The translations under genes were made by a program, and so were the position numbers. This document shows, one piece after another, positions 8,097 to 15,690 of a stretch of DNA of 22,749 bases; position 1 is the first letter of the stretch, and each line of letters starts with the position of its first letter. Below the pieces are notes generated by a model that had not been told where the DNA came from, did not search any database, and saw nothing but the letters and a program-made list of their open reading frames with translations. Source of the DNA: Xanthobacteraceae bacterium (GTDB lineage Bacteria > Pseudomonadota > Alphaproteobacteria > Rhizobiales > Xanthobacteraceae); the NCBI GenBank assembly GCA_030039105.1, contig JASHQO010000388.1, forward strand, positions 1-22,749, in the 5' to 3' direction.

Positions 8097-9068
8097 GTGA
8101 AAGTTCTCATCACCGGCGGCATGGGTGTGATCGGTGCCGAAACCTCCAGGAAGTTCGTGCGCGAGGGACACCGGCCGGTGATCTATGCGCGCCACCGCGA
8201 CGATCGGCTGATTTTCGATATCGCAAACGACATCGACTTCGAGGCCGGCGACGTGCTCGATTGGCCGCGACTGCTCGACGTCATCAAGCGCCACGGCGTG
8301 ACCCACATCGTGCACGCCGCCGGATTCGTCGGCGCGGTATCGGCGGCCAATCCGGCGCTCAGCATCCAGGTCAACGTCATGGGCACGGTCAACGTGCTCG
8401 AAGCGGCACGGCTGTTCGACGTGCGCCGCGTCGTCTACACCAGCGCCAAGGGCGTCTATGGCCCGTTCAACGGTCCCTACGGTCCGCCGCACTACAAGCC
8501 GGTGCCCGAGGACATGCCGAAGAATCCGCAGCGCATCTACGATAGCGCCAAGCTGATGGGCGAGCAGACGGTTCTCTATTACGCCAACAATATGGGCGTC
8601 GACGCCGCCGTGCTGCGCTTCGCCACCACCTACGGTCCGGGCAAGACCGCGCGCCACGGCAAGATGGGCGTCACCAGCCAGATCGTGGAAAATCCGTTCC
8701 TGGGGCGGCCCTTCCATCATCCCGAAGGCGCCGAAGCCAAGGACGACTTCGTCTACAACAAGGATTCCGCGCTCGGCATTTATCTGGCTACCGTCGCCGC
8801 CAAGGTGCCGAGCCGCGTCTACAATATCGGCAGCGGCAGCGGCCACACCTTGAATGATTTCGCCGCGGTGCTGCGCAAGATGCTGCCGCGCGCCGACATC
8901 AAGATCGGGCCGGGGCATAATTTTCTCGGCATGCCGTACCAGCCGCATGGGGTTTACGACATCACGCGTGCCCGCGACGAGCTCGGCTTCAAGCCGCAGT
9001 ACGACGTCGAGCGCGCAATTGCCGATTACCTTGAAGCGCTCAAGCGCATTCAAGCCAGCGGCGGCTGA
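8097..9068 (+). CDS. NAD-dependent epimerase/dehydratase (extended SDR)
   Basis: A 323-residue extended short-chain dehydrogenase. The Rossmann motif ITGGMGVIG is at 5-13, HAAGFVGAV at 73-81, the catalytic Ser in TSAKGVYG (S116), and YxxxK in YDSAK (Y148, K152). All residues needed for NAD binding and hydride transfer are present. DITRARDELGFKPQYDVERAIADYL near the C-terminus is the usual sugar-nucleotide-epimerase ending. The GTG at 8097 is chosen because AGGA lies six bases upstream and the Rossmann strand begins at once; the open frame further upstream is Cys/Arg-rich and not protein-like. It precedes the M24 gene by 21 bp, so the two are probably cotranscribed. It may act on a sugar or a cyclic diol; the substrate is not readable. 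Confidence 0.9.
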   Translation: MKVLITGGMGVIGAETSRKFVREGHRPVIYARHRDDRLIFDIANDIDFEAGDVLDWPRLLDVIKRHGVTHIVHAAGFVGAVSAANPALSIQVNVMGTVNVLEAARLFDVRRVVYTSAKGVYGPFNGPYGPPHYKPVPEDMPKNPQRIYDSAKLMGEQTVLYYANNMGVDAAVLRFATTYGPGKTARHGKMGVTSQIVENPFLGRPFHHPEGAEAKDDFVYNKDSALGIYLATVAAKVPSRVYNIGSGSGHTLNDFAAVLRKMLPRADIKIGPGHNFLGMPYQPHGVYDITRARDELGFKPQYDVERAIADYLEALKRIQASGG

Positions 9069-9089
9069 ACAGAAAGTCAGGAACATCCG

Positions 9090-10313
9090 ATGCGTCAACG
9101 TCTGGAGCTGCCCCGCCTGTCGCTGGCCGAGCGCGACCGCCGCTGGGCTTTGGTGCGCCGTGAGATGGAGGCGCGCCGCCTCGACGGTCTTGTCCTGTGG
9201 GGTTGGCCGGCGATGTGGGATTTCTGCACCGCGAACGCGCGCTATCTCTGTCCGGTCGGCGGCAACGCCGAGTTCAACGTGCTGGTGTTTCCGCGGCAGG
9301 GCGATCCGACCTGCTTCGTGCTGATGCCGACCTTCCTCGAAGGCTGGCGGGCGAGCCAGGATTGGGTCGCCGACATCCGGTCGCGACGCGGCACCTGGGC
9401 GGACTCCGTCGTGCAGCGGCTCGCCGAGCTCAATCTCACCTCGGGTCGGATCGGCATGGACGGCCTGGCTGGGCCGCTCGACCCGGACGGCTGGCTGCCG
9501 CACAGCGTCTATGCGCGCCTCGTCGAGCTGATGCCCAAGGCCGAACTGGTGAATCTCGGCGACATGCTCGAGAGCCTGCGCACCGTCAAAAGCGCCGAGG
9601 AGATCGGCATCCTGGAGCAGGCCGCAACGCTCGGCGACCTGATGCTGACGACGTGCCGCGACAAGGCGCGGTCCGGCGTCAAGGAATCCGAAGTATACGG
9701 CGACATGATGCAGACCATGCTGGCGAACGGCGGTGAAGAGCCGACCCTGTTCCTGTGGGCGTGCGACCGCTATCCGGCGCCGCATCCCTTCCGTCTGCCG
9801 ACGGTGCGGCCGATCGAGCGCGGCGATCTGATCACTTGCGAGATCCATCCGAAGATCGGCGGCTACTTCACCCACGTCGAGCGTACCTTCAGCATCGGCG
9901 CGCCGGAGCCGCAGCAGCGACGCATCTACGAGGGCTGCGTCACCGCCTTCAACGAAGGCATGAAGCGGTTCGGCCCCGGCAAATCGATTTCAGGTGCGAT
10001 GGATCATGTCCGCGACGTGATCCATGACTCGGGTTTCGGCATGTGCGAGACCGGCATTCACGGCCACGGCCTCGCCTCGCTGGAATATCCGCGCTACCGG
10101 CATCACGCCATCAAGGCCGATCAGGAAGCGTTGAAGACGTCGGGCGACGAATTCCGCACCGGCATGGTATTCGCGTTCAACATCGACCTGTTCGATCCGA
10201 AATATCACGCCGGCAATACCGGATGCGTATTCGCCGAGACCGTGCACATCGCCGAAAACGGCGCGCGGCGGATGCACAGCTATCCGATGACGTTCCAGGA
10301 GCTCGCCGGCTAG
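9090..10313 (+). CDS. Creatinase-like M24 family protein lacking metal ligands
   Basis: A 407-residue protein with the creatinase N-terminal domain (about 15-165) and the pita-bread M24 domain (about 170-400). In metallopeptidases the ligands are D, D, H, E, E. Here the matching places read E251 (CEIHPKIGGY), H262 (FTHVERTF), H326 (GHGLASLEYP), N364 (MVFAFNIDLF) and A382 next to E383 (VFAETVHI), so only the His is kept. The segments YPAPHPF (H232) and VERTF (E264) resemble the catalytic His and Glu regions of metal-independent creatinase as I remember them. It is therefore probably a C-N hydrolase or lyase rather than an aminopeptidase. The start has AGGA eight bases upstream. The stop TAG is part of a palindromic repeat. 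The gene follows the epimerase by 21 bp. Confidence 0.85.
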   Translation: MRQRLELPRLSLAERDRRWALVRREMEARRLDGLVLWGWPAMWDFCTANARYLCPVGGNAEFNVLVFPRQGDPTCFVLMPTFLEGWRASQDWVADIRSRRGTWADSVVQRLAELNLTSGRIGMDGLAGPLDPDGWLPHSVYARLVELMPKAELVNLGDMLESLRTVKSAEEIGILEQAATLGDLMLTTCRDKARSGVKESEVYGDMMQTMLANGGEEPTLFLWACDRYPAPHPFRLPTVRPIERGDLITCEIHPKIGGYFTHVERTFSIGAPEPQQRRIYEGCVTAFNEGMKRFGPGKSISGAMDHVRDVIHDSGFGMCETGIHGHGLASLEYPRYRHHAIKADQEALKTSGDEFRTGMVFAFNIDLFDPKYHAGNTGCVFAETVHIAENGARRMHSYPMTFQELAG

Positions 10314-10352
10314 AGCGGAATGACGATTCGACCAAAACTCATCCCGCTCTAG
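10310..10352. repeat. 43-bp dispersed palindromic repeat, copy 2 (stop-donating)
   Basis: Arms CTAGAGCGG and CCGCTCTAG are perfect inverted repeats at the ends; the centre includes GATTCGACCAAAACTC. It is the inverted copy of 1071-1113 (39/43 matches). The outer CTAG at each end supplies a TAG stop: at 10311-10313 for the M24 gene (plus) and at 10351-10349 for the hydroxyacid dehydrogenase (minus). It fills the whole gap between these convergent genes and could act as a bidirectional terminator. Confidence 0.8.
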
Positions 10353-11428
10353 GCGGCGAGCGCGCCGGCCAGTCCGGCGATCACGTCTTCGATGTCGGCC
10401 AATCCGTTGAAGCGTGGCGAGCCCGCCATGTGCGGTGTCAGGATGACGTTGGCGAACGACAGCAGCTCGTCGTCGGCGCGGCCGGGCTCTTCATACTGCG
10501 GATCGAGCGCGAAACCGCCGAGCCGGCCGGATCGCAGGGCATCGAGCAACGCCTCGCGCTCGATCAGTTCCGCCCGCGACACGTTCACAATGCAGGCGCC
10601 GGGCTTCATCAGCGCCATTCGTTCGCGATCGATGAGGCCCGCCGTGGAAGCGTCGAGCGGCAGTTGCGGAATGATCCAATCGCTCGCGGCGAGCACCTGC
10701 GCCAAGGGACGATAGGACACGTTCAGGGCCTTCTCGTCGTCCGCGCTCAGCCGCGTCCGCTGGAAATAGTGGGTGGTCATGCCGAACGCTGCCGCGCGCA
10801 GCGCGATCTCGCGGCCGATCTCGCCCAATCCGACGATGCCGAGCGTGCTGCCATTGAGCGCCCGCAGGCCGGGGAAGCGGCCCCAGTTCGCACCCGGCGT
10901 GTGGCGGGTGTCGAACGGCCGGTACGGCCGTTTGTCCGCCGGGAGCTGCTCGATACTGACCAGGCCGCTGAGGTCTTCCAGCCGCCTGGCCAGTGCCAGC
11001 ATCAAGGCGAAGGCGTGCTCGGCGCAGGAAATGTTGGCGCGGCGCCGCACGGCCAGCACCTTGACGCCGCGCGCGGCGCAGGCAGCGACATCGATGTTGC
11101 GCAGAATATGCCCATATTTGTGCACGACCTGCAGTCGCGGCGCGGCGGCAAGTTCGTCGGCGCCGACGCTCAGGCCTTCCGTGACGATGGCATCGGCGGC
11201 TTCGAGATGGCGCCGCAGCTCGTCTTGCGACCTCACCAGCCGGACGTCGCTCGGGTATAGGGCCGCGGCAGCTTTTTGCACCTTGCCGCACCAGCCGCGA
11301 AAATCCGGCAGATCGGGCGACATGAAATCGGCGAATGCCGCCCAGCGTTCCCGACTCGTGGTCGGATCGAGCACGACGCCGATCAGGCGCGCCCAGGCGT
11401 CGTCTTCCACGATGATGGTCGGCGTCAT
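10349..11428 (-). CDS. D-2-hydroxyacid dehydrogenase, NAD-binding
   Basis: A 359-residue member of the D-isomer-specific 2-hydroxyacid dehydrogenase family (phosphoglycerate/glyoxylate reductase type), which interconverts 2-oxoacids and D-2-hydroxyacids with NAD(P)H. VHKYGHILRNIDVAACAARGV (102-122) is the linker before the nucleotide domain. VGLGEIG (199-205) is the Rossmann motif. R285 in NVSRAELI, E313/E314 in YEEPG and H333 in LTPHMAGSP match the catalytic Arg, Glu and His. MTPTIIVEDD is taken as the start. A longer frame to an ATG at 11506 would add a hydrophobic, poorly conserved-looking leader. It is convergent with the M24 gene, sharing a stop-donating palindrome, and divergent from the TctC-like receptor. 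It may handle a product of the same pathway, which is inference. Confidence 0.9.
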   Translation of the reverse strand: MTPTIIVEDDAWARLIGVVLDPTTSRERWAAFADFMSPDLPDFRGWCGKVQKAAAALYPSDVRLVRSQDELRRHLEAADAIVTEGLSVGADELAAAPRLQVVHKYGHILRNIDVAACAARGVKVLAVRRRANISCAEHAFALMLALARRLEDLSGLVSIEQLPADKRPYRPFDTRHTPGANWGRFPGLRALNGSTLGIVGLGEIGREIALRAAAFGMTTHYFQRTRLSADDEKALNVSYRPLAQVLAASDWIIPQLPLDASTAGLIDRERMALMKPGACIVNVSRAELIEREALLDALRSGRLGGFALDPQYEEPGRADDELLSFANVILTPHMAGSPRFNGLADIEDVIAGLAGALAA

Positions 11429-11548
11429 GTCATGGACGAGCCCGATTGACTTGCTCACCGTATATGCGACTAGGAACAGCCACGCCACACTTTCGGGCGC
11501 GGACATCGCCAGCCGTCGCTGTAAGGCGATGCCGTCGAGGGAGAACGC

Positions 11549-12550
11549 ATGAGGCATTCGCCGATTGCACCGGCGCACGTAGCTTGGCTCGCTGGAGCCA
11601 TGACCTGCGCAGCCGTGTTGACGATCCTGGCCGGGAAAGCGCAGGCGGCTGCCGATTATCCGGCCAAGCCGGTGCGCGTGTTCGTGCCTTATGGGCCGGG
11701 CGGCGTCGGCGATCTGACCATGCGGCTCCTCGCCGACAAGCTCGGCCAGGAGCTCAAGCAGCAATTCGTGATCGAAAACCGTCCCGGCGCCGGCGGCATC
11801 GTGTCGGCAACCGAGGTGCTGCGCGCGCCGGCCGACGGCTACACGCTCGGCGAGATCGGCAACGGCCAGTCGATCAGCGCCTCGCTGTTCAAGGAGCTGC
11901 CCTTCGACGTGCTCAAGGATTTTACGCCGATCTCGGTGGCCGGCAGCTTCGAGATGCTGCTCGCGGTGCCGGGCAATTCGTCCTACAAATCGCTCAAGGA
12001 CGTCGTCGAGGCGGCGCAGAAAAATCCGGGCCAGCTCAATCTCGGCGCCATCAATCCGGGCAGCACGCAAAACCTTTCGGCGCATCTGTTCCAGCAGGTG
12101 ACGGGCGCGGACTATGCAATCGTTACCTACCGCACCACGCCCGATCTGGTGACGGCACTGCTGCGTGGCGATGTCGATCTCGGCTTCGATTATTACGCCG
12201 GCTTCGGCAGTTCGATCCCGGATGGCAAGCTGCGCATCATCGCCACGTCGGGCGACGATCGCGACCCGCTGCTGCCCGACGTGCCGACTGCCAAGGAAAG
12301 CGGCCTCACGCAATATGTCGTCACGAGCTGGAACGGTGTCGCCGGTCCGGCCGGGTTGCCTCCCGATGTGGTCGAGACGCTCGGGGCTGCGATCAACCGC
12401 GCCGTTGCCGCGCCGGACTTGCAGGAAAAAGCGCGCCGGCTCGGCATCGACATGCGCGCCACGACGCCGCGGCAGATGCACGACCGCATGGCGGCCGACG
12501 TCGCCAAGTGGCGCGACGTCATCGACAAGGCCGGTATCCCGAAACAGTAG
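11549..12550 (+). CDS. Tripartite tricarboxylate (Bug/TctC) substrate-binding protein
   Basis: A 333-residue periplasmic binding protein of the Bug family. A Sec signal peptide covers residues 1 to about 33: a hydrophobic stretch AWLAGAMTCAAVLTILAG, then AQA before the mature ADYPAKPVRV. Family hallmarks are VRVFVPYGPGGVGDLTMRLL (about 42-61), VIENRPGAGG, and GYTLGEIGNG. Such proteins deliver organic acids to TctA/TctB transporters. No tctA or tctB lies in the window, as is common for the many orphan Bug receptors of proteobacteria. GGGAG about five bases before the ATG supports the start. It leads a plus-strand series of four genes with short gaps and probably captures the carboxylate whose catabolism the downstream genes serve. 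The ligand is unknown. Confidence 0.93.
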   Translation: MRHSPIAPAHVAWLAGAMTCAAVLTILAGKAQAAADYPAKPVRVFVPYGPGGVGDLTMRLLADKLGQELKQQFVIENRPGAGGIVSATEVLRAPADGYTLGEIGNGQSISASLFKELPFDVLKDFTPISVAGSFEMLLAVPGNSSYKSLKDVVEAAQKNPGQLNLGAINPGSTQNLSAHLFQQVTGADYAIVTYRTTPDLVTALLRGDVDLGFDYYAGFGSSIPDGKLRIIATSGDDRDPLLPDVPTAKESGLTQYVVTSWNGVAGPAGLPPDVVETLGAAINRAVAAPDLQEKARRLGIDMRATTPRQMHDRMAADVAKWRDVIDKAGIPKQ

Positions 12551-12600
12551 CGCGCGTTTGCGACAGTGCGCGGATCACAGCAAACACCCCGGAGCACGAA

Positions 12601-13581
12601 ATGGCGAACGAGCCGCACTTGAACGTCGCGATCGCAAGCTACGGCCATACCAAGGCCCTGAAATTGGGCGACGTCCGCATTGCCGGCGTGCAGCCGGCCT
12701 TCATCGAGGTGTCGCCCATCATCGGCGCGTTCCGGCGCATGGTGCGCGACCTCGAATTCGACGTCTGCGAGATGGCGCCAACCACCTACATGATCGCGCG
12801 CGCGCTCGGCGCGCCGTTCATTGCGCTGCCGATTTTCCTGATGCGGCGCTTTCATCACGGCGGTTTCGTGGTGCGCCCGGATTCGGGCATCAAGGTGCCC
12901 AAGGACCTGGAAGGCAAGAAAGTCGGCGTGCGCGCCTATTCGGTCACGACCGGGGTGTGGACGCGCGGCATTTTCGTCAACGAATACGGGCTCGATTCCG
13001 CCAACGTGACCTGGGTGGTCGACGACGAGGAGCATGTCACGGCGCTCAAGCTGCCGCCGAACGTGGTGCACGCGCCGGAGGGTAAATCGCTGCAGAGCAT
13101 GATGAAGGCCGGCGAAATCCAGGCCGGATTCACCGGGCCGGCCGGCGTCGGCCGGTCCGGTCCGCCGGTCAGCGGCTGGGACAAGGCGGCGCCGGCCGCT
13201 GCCGACACCTATCCGGAATTGATCGCCGACGTCGAACAGGTCGAGGCCGACTGGTTTCGCCGCAGCGGCATCTATCCGATCCACGGCCTCATCGTGGTGA
13301 AGGACGAGCACATCGAGCGCCATCCTGGGCTGGCGCGCGCGCTGATGGATGCTTTCGTTGCGGCGAAGCGGCCCTATCTCGAAGCGCTCAAGGCCGGCCA
13401 GGGCGACGGCGTCGAGGACAAGCGCTATCGCAAGTTCCTCTCGCTGATGAGCGATCCTTTGCCCTACGGCATGGCGGCGAACCGTCCGAGCATCGAGGCG
13501 CTCGTCAGCTACAGCCTGCAGCAGAAGCTGATACCGTCGCGCCCGCAACTCGATCAGGTTTTTGTCCAAATCGATCCGTGA
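12601..13581 (+). CDS. 4,5-dihydroxyphthalate decarboxylase-like PBP2-fold protein (paralogue 1)
   Basis: A 326-residue protein of the family annotated either as 4,5-dihydroxyphthalate decarboxylase (Pht5/OphC type) or as ABC-transporter substrate-binding protein. Recognisable segments are FDVCEMAPTTYMIARALG (53-70), IFLMRRFHHGGFVV (78-91), VPKDLEGKKVGVRAYSVTT (99-117) and VWTRGIFVNEYG (119-130). No signal peptide is present, so the protein should be cytoplasmic. That fits an enzyme better than a transport receptor. The ATG at 12601 has GGAG six bases upstream; the frame is open further back only because it overlaps the receptor gene in another frame. The last codons and the stop lie in the first unit of a 17-bp tandem array. 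The substrate is not determined. Confidence 0.82.
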   Translation: MANEPHLNVAIASYGHTKALKLGDVRIAGVQPAFIEVSPIIGAFRRMVRDLEFDVCEMAPTTYMIARALGAPFIALPIFLMRRFHHGGFVVRPDSGIKVPKDLEGKKVGVRAYSVTTGVWTRGIFVNEYGLDSANVTWVVDDEEHVTALKLPPNVVHAPEGKSLQSMMKAGEIQAGFTGPAGVGRSGPPVSGWDKAAPAAADTYPELIADVEQVEADWFRRSGIYPIHGLIVVKDEHIERHPGLARALMDAFVAAKRPYLEALKAGQGDGVEDKRYRKFLSLMSDPLPYGMAANRPSIEALVSYSLQQKLIPSRPQLDQVFVQIDP

Positions 13582-13705
13582 ACCAAGTCGATCCGTGAAC
13601 CAAGTCGATCCGTGAACCAAGTCGATCCGTGAACCAAGTCGATCCGTGAACCAAGTCGATCCGTGAACTAAGTCGATCCGTGAACTAAGTCGATCCGTGA
13701 ATAAG
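13571..13705. repeat. 17-bp direct tandem repeat, eight units
   Basis: The unit TCGATCCGTGAACCAAG repeats from 13571. Units 1-5 are identical, units 6 and 7 read GAACTAAG at the end, and unit 8 is 16 bp with GAATAAG. Unit 1 contains the last codons and the TGA stop of the preceding gene. Since 17 is not a multiple of three, the TGA falls in each frame in turn, so the array stops translation in all three plus-strand frames. It occupies most of the 149-bp gap before the amidohydrolase. Confidence 0.95.
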
Positions 13706-13730
13706 TCCCGCAAACCGCAGCACGAGTGAA

Positions 13731-14585
13731 ATGTCCATGCCCGTCATCGATATCCATCCGCACATCGTCTCGCCCGATACCAAGCGCTACCCGCTGGCGC
13801 CGCTCGGCGGCACGCAATCGACCTGGTCGAGCGAGCGGCCGACCACCTATCAGACCCTGCTCGAGGCCATGGACGCGGCCGGCGTCGACAAGGCGGCGAT
13901 CGTGCATTCCTCGACCGCCTACGGCTACGACAACCGCTATGTGGCCGATGCAGTCGCCGCGGTGCCGTCGCGCTTCACCGGCGTCTATTCGATCGACCTT
14001 CTGGCGCCCGACGCGGTGAAGACGTTCGATTACTGGCTCGGCCGCGGCTGCACCGGCATGCGCCTGTTCACCACCGGCTCGACCTTGCCGGACCAGGCCA
14101 CCTGGTTCGTGGATCCGAGAACCTATCCGTTCTGGGAGCACGCGGCGGCCAAGAGCATTCCGGTCTGCATGCAGATGAAGCAGGAAGGCCTGCCGCTGCT
14201 GCGCCAGATCATGGATCGCTTTCCCAAGGTGACGATGGTCATCGATCACCTGGCGCGGGCGCCATTCGAGGACGGGCCGCCCTACAAGGCCGCAGCCGAG
14301 TTGTTCGCGCTGGCCAAGTACCCGCAGGTCTTTCTCAAGATCACGCCGGTCAACGTCACGCCGAAGAGTTGGGGCAAGGCCACGCCGGAAACGTTCTTCG
14401 CCAAGGTGGTCGACGCTTTCGGTGCCTCGCGCATGGCCTGGGGCTCGAATTTTCCGAATTCGCTCGGCACGCTGCCGGAAATCCTCGGCGCCGCGCGCAA
14501 GGCCTTCGCCTTCGCGAAATCGTCGGACCAGGATTGGATTTTCGGCAAGACCGCGTTAACGCTCTATCCGGCGCTGGCCAAGTAA
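13731..14585 (+). CDS. Amidohydrolase-family (COG3618-type) TIM-barrel hydrolase
   Basis: A 284-residue TIM-barrel protein of PF04909/COG3618, the group that includes 2-pyrone-4,6-dicarboxylate lactonase (LigI), sulfomuconolactonase and related decarboxylases. It begins VIDIHPHI (D7, H9, H11, the strand-1 motif) and keeps H173 in MVIDHLARAPFEDG. Two canonical positions differ: the strand-5 His is replaced in PVCMQMK (Q148), and the strand-8 Asp is Asn in WGSNFP (N240). Metal binding may thus be weak or absent, as reported for LigI itself. No signal peptide is seen. It lies between two paralogous decarboxylase-like genes, so it probably hydrolyses a lactone or ring-opened acid in the same pathway. 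The reaction is inferred from family only. Confidence 0.87.
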   Translation: MSMPVIDIHPHIVSPDTKRYPLAPLGGTQSTWSSERPTTYQTLLEAMDAAGVDKAAIVHSSTAYGYDNRYVADAVAAVPSRFTGVYSIDLLAPDAVKTFDYWLGRGCTGMRLFTTGSTLPDQATWFVDPRTYPFWEHAAAKSIPVCMQMKQEGLPLLRQIMDRFPKVTMVIDHLARAPFEDGPPYKAAAELFALAKYPQVFLKITPVNVTPKSWGKATPETFFAKVVDAFGASRMAWGSNFPNSLGTLPEILGAARKAFAFAKSSDQDWIFGKTALTLYPALAK

Positions 14586-14631
14586 CCGGCCAAGCAATTG
14601 GCCAAGCAACTGACCAAGCAACCGGCCAAGC
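14584..14631. repeat. 12-bp direct tandem repeat, four units
   Basis: Units AACCGGCCAAGC, AATTGGCCAAGC, AACTGACCAAGC and AACCGGCCAAGC follow one another directly after the TAA stop of the amidohydrolase. The last codons of that gene, GCGCTGGCCAAG, contain the same CTGGCCAAG core, so the array seems to have grown out of the gene end. It fills most of the gap before the next gene. Confidence 0.85.
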
Positions 14632-14661
14632 AACGCGTAGCGCGTGATGGGGACAAATCCG

Positions 14662-15558
14662 ATGGCGACTGCAACGAAGCTCAAGCTCACCACGATGCTG
14701 GGCAATTATGCCAACACCACGCCGCTCAAGAGCGGCAAGGTTCATTCCGATCTGGTCGACTTCGATTTCGTCGAGGTCAAGGTCGCCAACAACCTGTTCA
14801 AGAAGGTGGTGCGCGATGCCGCCTACGACGTCGCCGAGCTGGCCATCGTCACCTACCTGCAGGCCAAAACCTACGGCAAGCCCTATGTGCTGCTGCCCGC
14901 CGTGGTGGTGAGCCGCGGCCAGCATCACACCATCGCCTATAATCCCGAGCGCGGGCCGCTGCAGCCGTCCGAGCTCAACGGCAAGCGGGTCGGCGTGCGC
15001 GCCTATACGGTGACGACCGGCACCTGGGTCCGCGGCATCCTGGCGAGCGACTACGGCATCGACATCGACAAGGTCGAGTGGATCACCTTCGAGGATCCGC
15101 ATGTCGCCGAGTACCATGACCCCGCCATCGTCAAGCGTGCGGCGAACGGCAAGGATTTGACGCAGATGCTGCTCGACGGCGACGTCGCCGCCGGCATCGT
15201 CGGCGACAAGCTGCCCGATCCCAAGCTCAAGCGCCTCATTCCCGACGCCGACGCCGTGGCTCAGCAATGGGCCGAACGCCATCGCGGCGTGCCGATCAAT
15301 CACATGGTGGTGGTCCGCGAGGAGCTGTCGCGGTCGCGGCCCGACGCGGTCAAGGACATCTTCCGCCAGCTTCACGACAGCAAACGGGCGGCCGGGCTGC
15401 CCGACGGCGGTGCGCTCGATCCGTACCGCTTCGGCGTCGAGGCCTGCCGGCCGATCCTGGAGATCATCATCGATTTCTGCTTCCGCCAGAAGCTCATTCC
15501 ACGCCGCCTGTCGGTCGACGAATTGTTCGACGACACGACCCGCGCGCTCGGCGTGTAA
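14662..15558 (+). CDS. 4,5-dihydroxyphthalate decarboxylase-like PBP2-fold protein (paralogue 2)
   Basis: A 298-residue paralogue of the protein at 12601-13581. Matching segments are YDVAELAIVTYLQAKTYGKP (55-74), LNGKRVGVRAYTVTTGTW (105-122) and VRGILASDYGID (123-134), plus the shared C-terminal QKLIPRRLSVDELF. It lacks a signal peptide, again favouring a cytoplasmic enzyme. The RRFHHGG segment of paralogue 1 is replaced by SRGQHHTIAY, so substrate preference may differ. The ATG at 14662 has GGGGA eight bases upstream. Starts at 14644 (GTG) or 14647 (ATG) are in frame but have no ribosome site. It ends the cluster. It may be a second decarboxylase or a partner subunit of the first; neither can be decided from sequence. 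Confidence 0.8.
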   Translation: MATATKLKLTTMLGNYANTTPLKSGKVHSDLVDFDFVEVKVANNLFKKVVRDAAYDVAELAIVTYLQAKTYGKPYVLLPAVVVSRGQHHTIAYNPERGPLQPSELNGKRVGVRAYTVTTGTWVRGILASDYGIDIDKVEWITFEDPHVAEYHDPAIVKRAANGKDLTQMLLDGDVAAGIVGDKLPDPKLKRLIPDADAVAQQWAERHRGVPINHMVVVREELSRSRPDAVKDIFRQLHDSKRAAGLPDGGALDPYRFGVEACRPILEIIIDFCFRQKLIPRRLSVDELFDDTTRALGV

Positions 15559-15615
15559 AGCTCGCACGGCGCCGGGCAATTTGTAGTTCCGCCTCATAAC
15601 TCCGTGTGACTGTGA

Positions 15616-15639
15616 GCCGGCGGTTTAGGCCGCCCCGGC
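15616..15639 (+). terminator. Possible terminator hairpin after the decarboxylase cluster
   Basis: GCCGGCGG and CCGCCCCGGC flank a six-base loop TTTAGG and can pair over eight base pairs with a two-base bulge. It lies 58 bp after the last stop of the cluster. No T-run follows, so intrinsic termination is uncertain. Confidence 0.3.
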
Positions 15640-15690
15640 GTGGCGCAGCGTTGGGCGCCCCCCGTCGCGCCGACCATTCATGAATTTATT

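Noticed and set aside
6625..8100. 491-codon plus-strand frame rich in His, Arg and Gln
   Set aside because: Antisense to the MFS transporter; the transporter frame has membrane spans and the MFS loop signature.
8183..8392. Short minus-strand frame inside the epimerase gene
   Set aside because: No ribosome site and no motif; the epimerase Rossmann and YxxxK motifs define the coding strand.
7908..9875. 655-codon open frame on the minus strand
   Set aside because: Antisense to the epimerase and the M24 gene, whose motifs are clear. The composition is that of a shadow frame.
10349..12481. 710-codon frame joining the dehydrogenase to an upstream extension
   Set aside because: Only the part from about 11428 shows the dehydrogenase family. 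The upstream half is antisense to the Bug receptor.
13571..13705. Array considered as CRISPR or iterons
   Set aside because: Units are directly adjacent with no spacers. There are no cas genes and no replication gene nearby, and unit 1 is coding sequence.
12193..13713. Minus-strand frame whose start encodes repeated DRLGSRIDLVHGSTWF-like peptides
   Set aside because: The peptide repeat is only the translation of the 17-bp DNA array; the rest is antisense to real genes.
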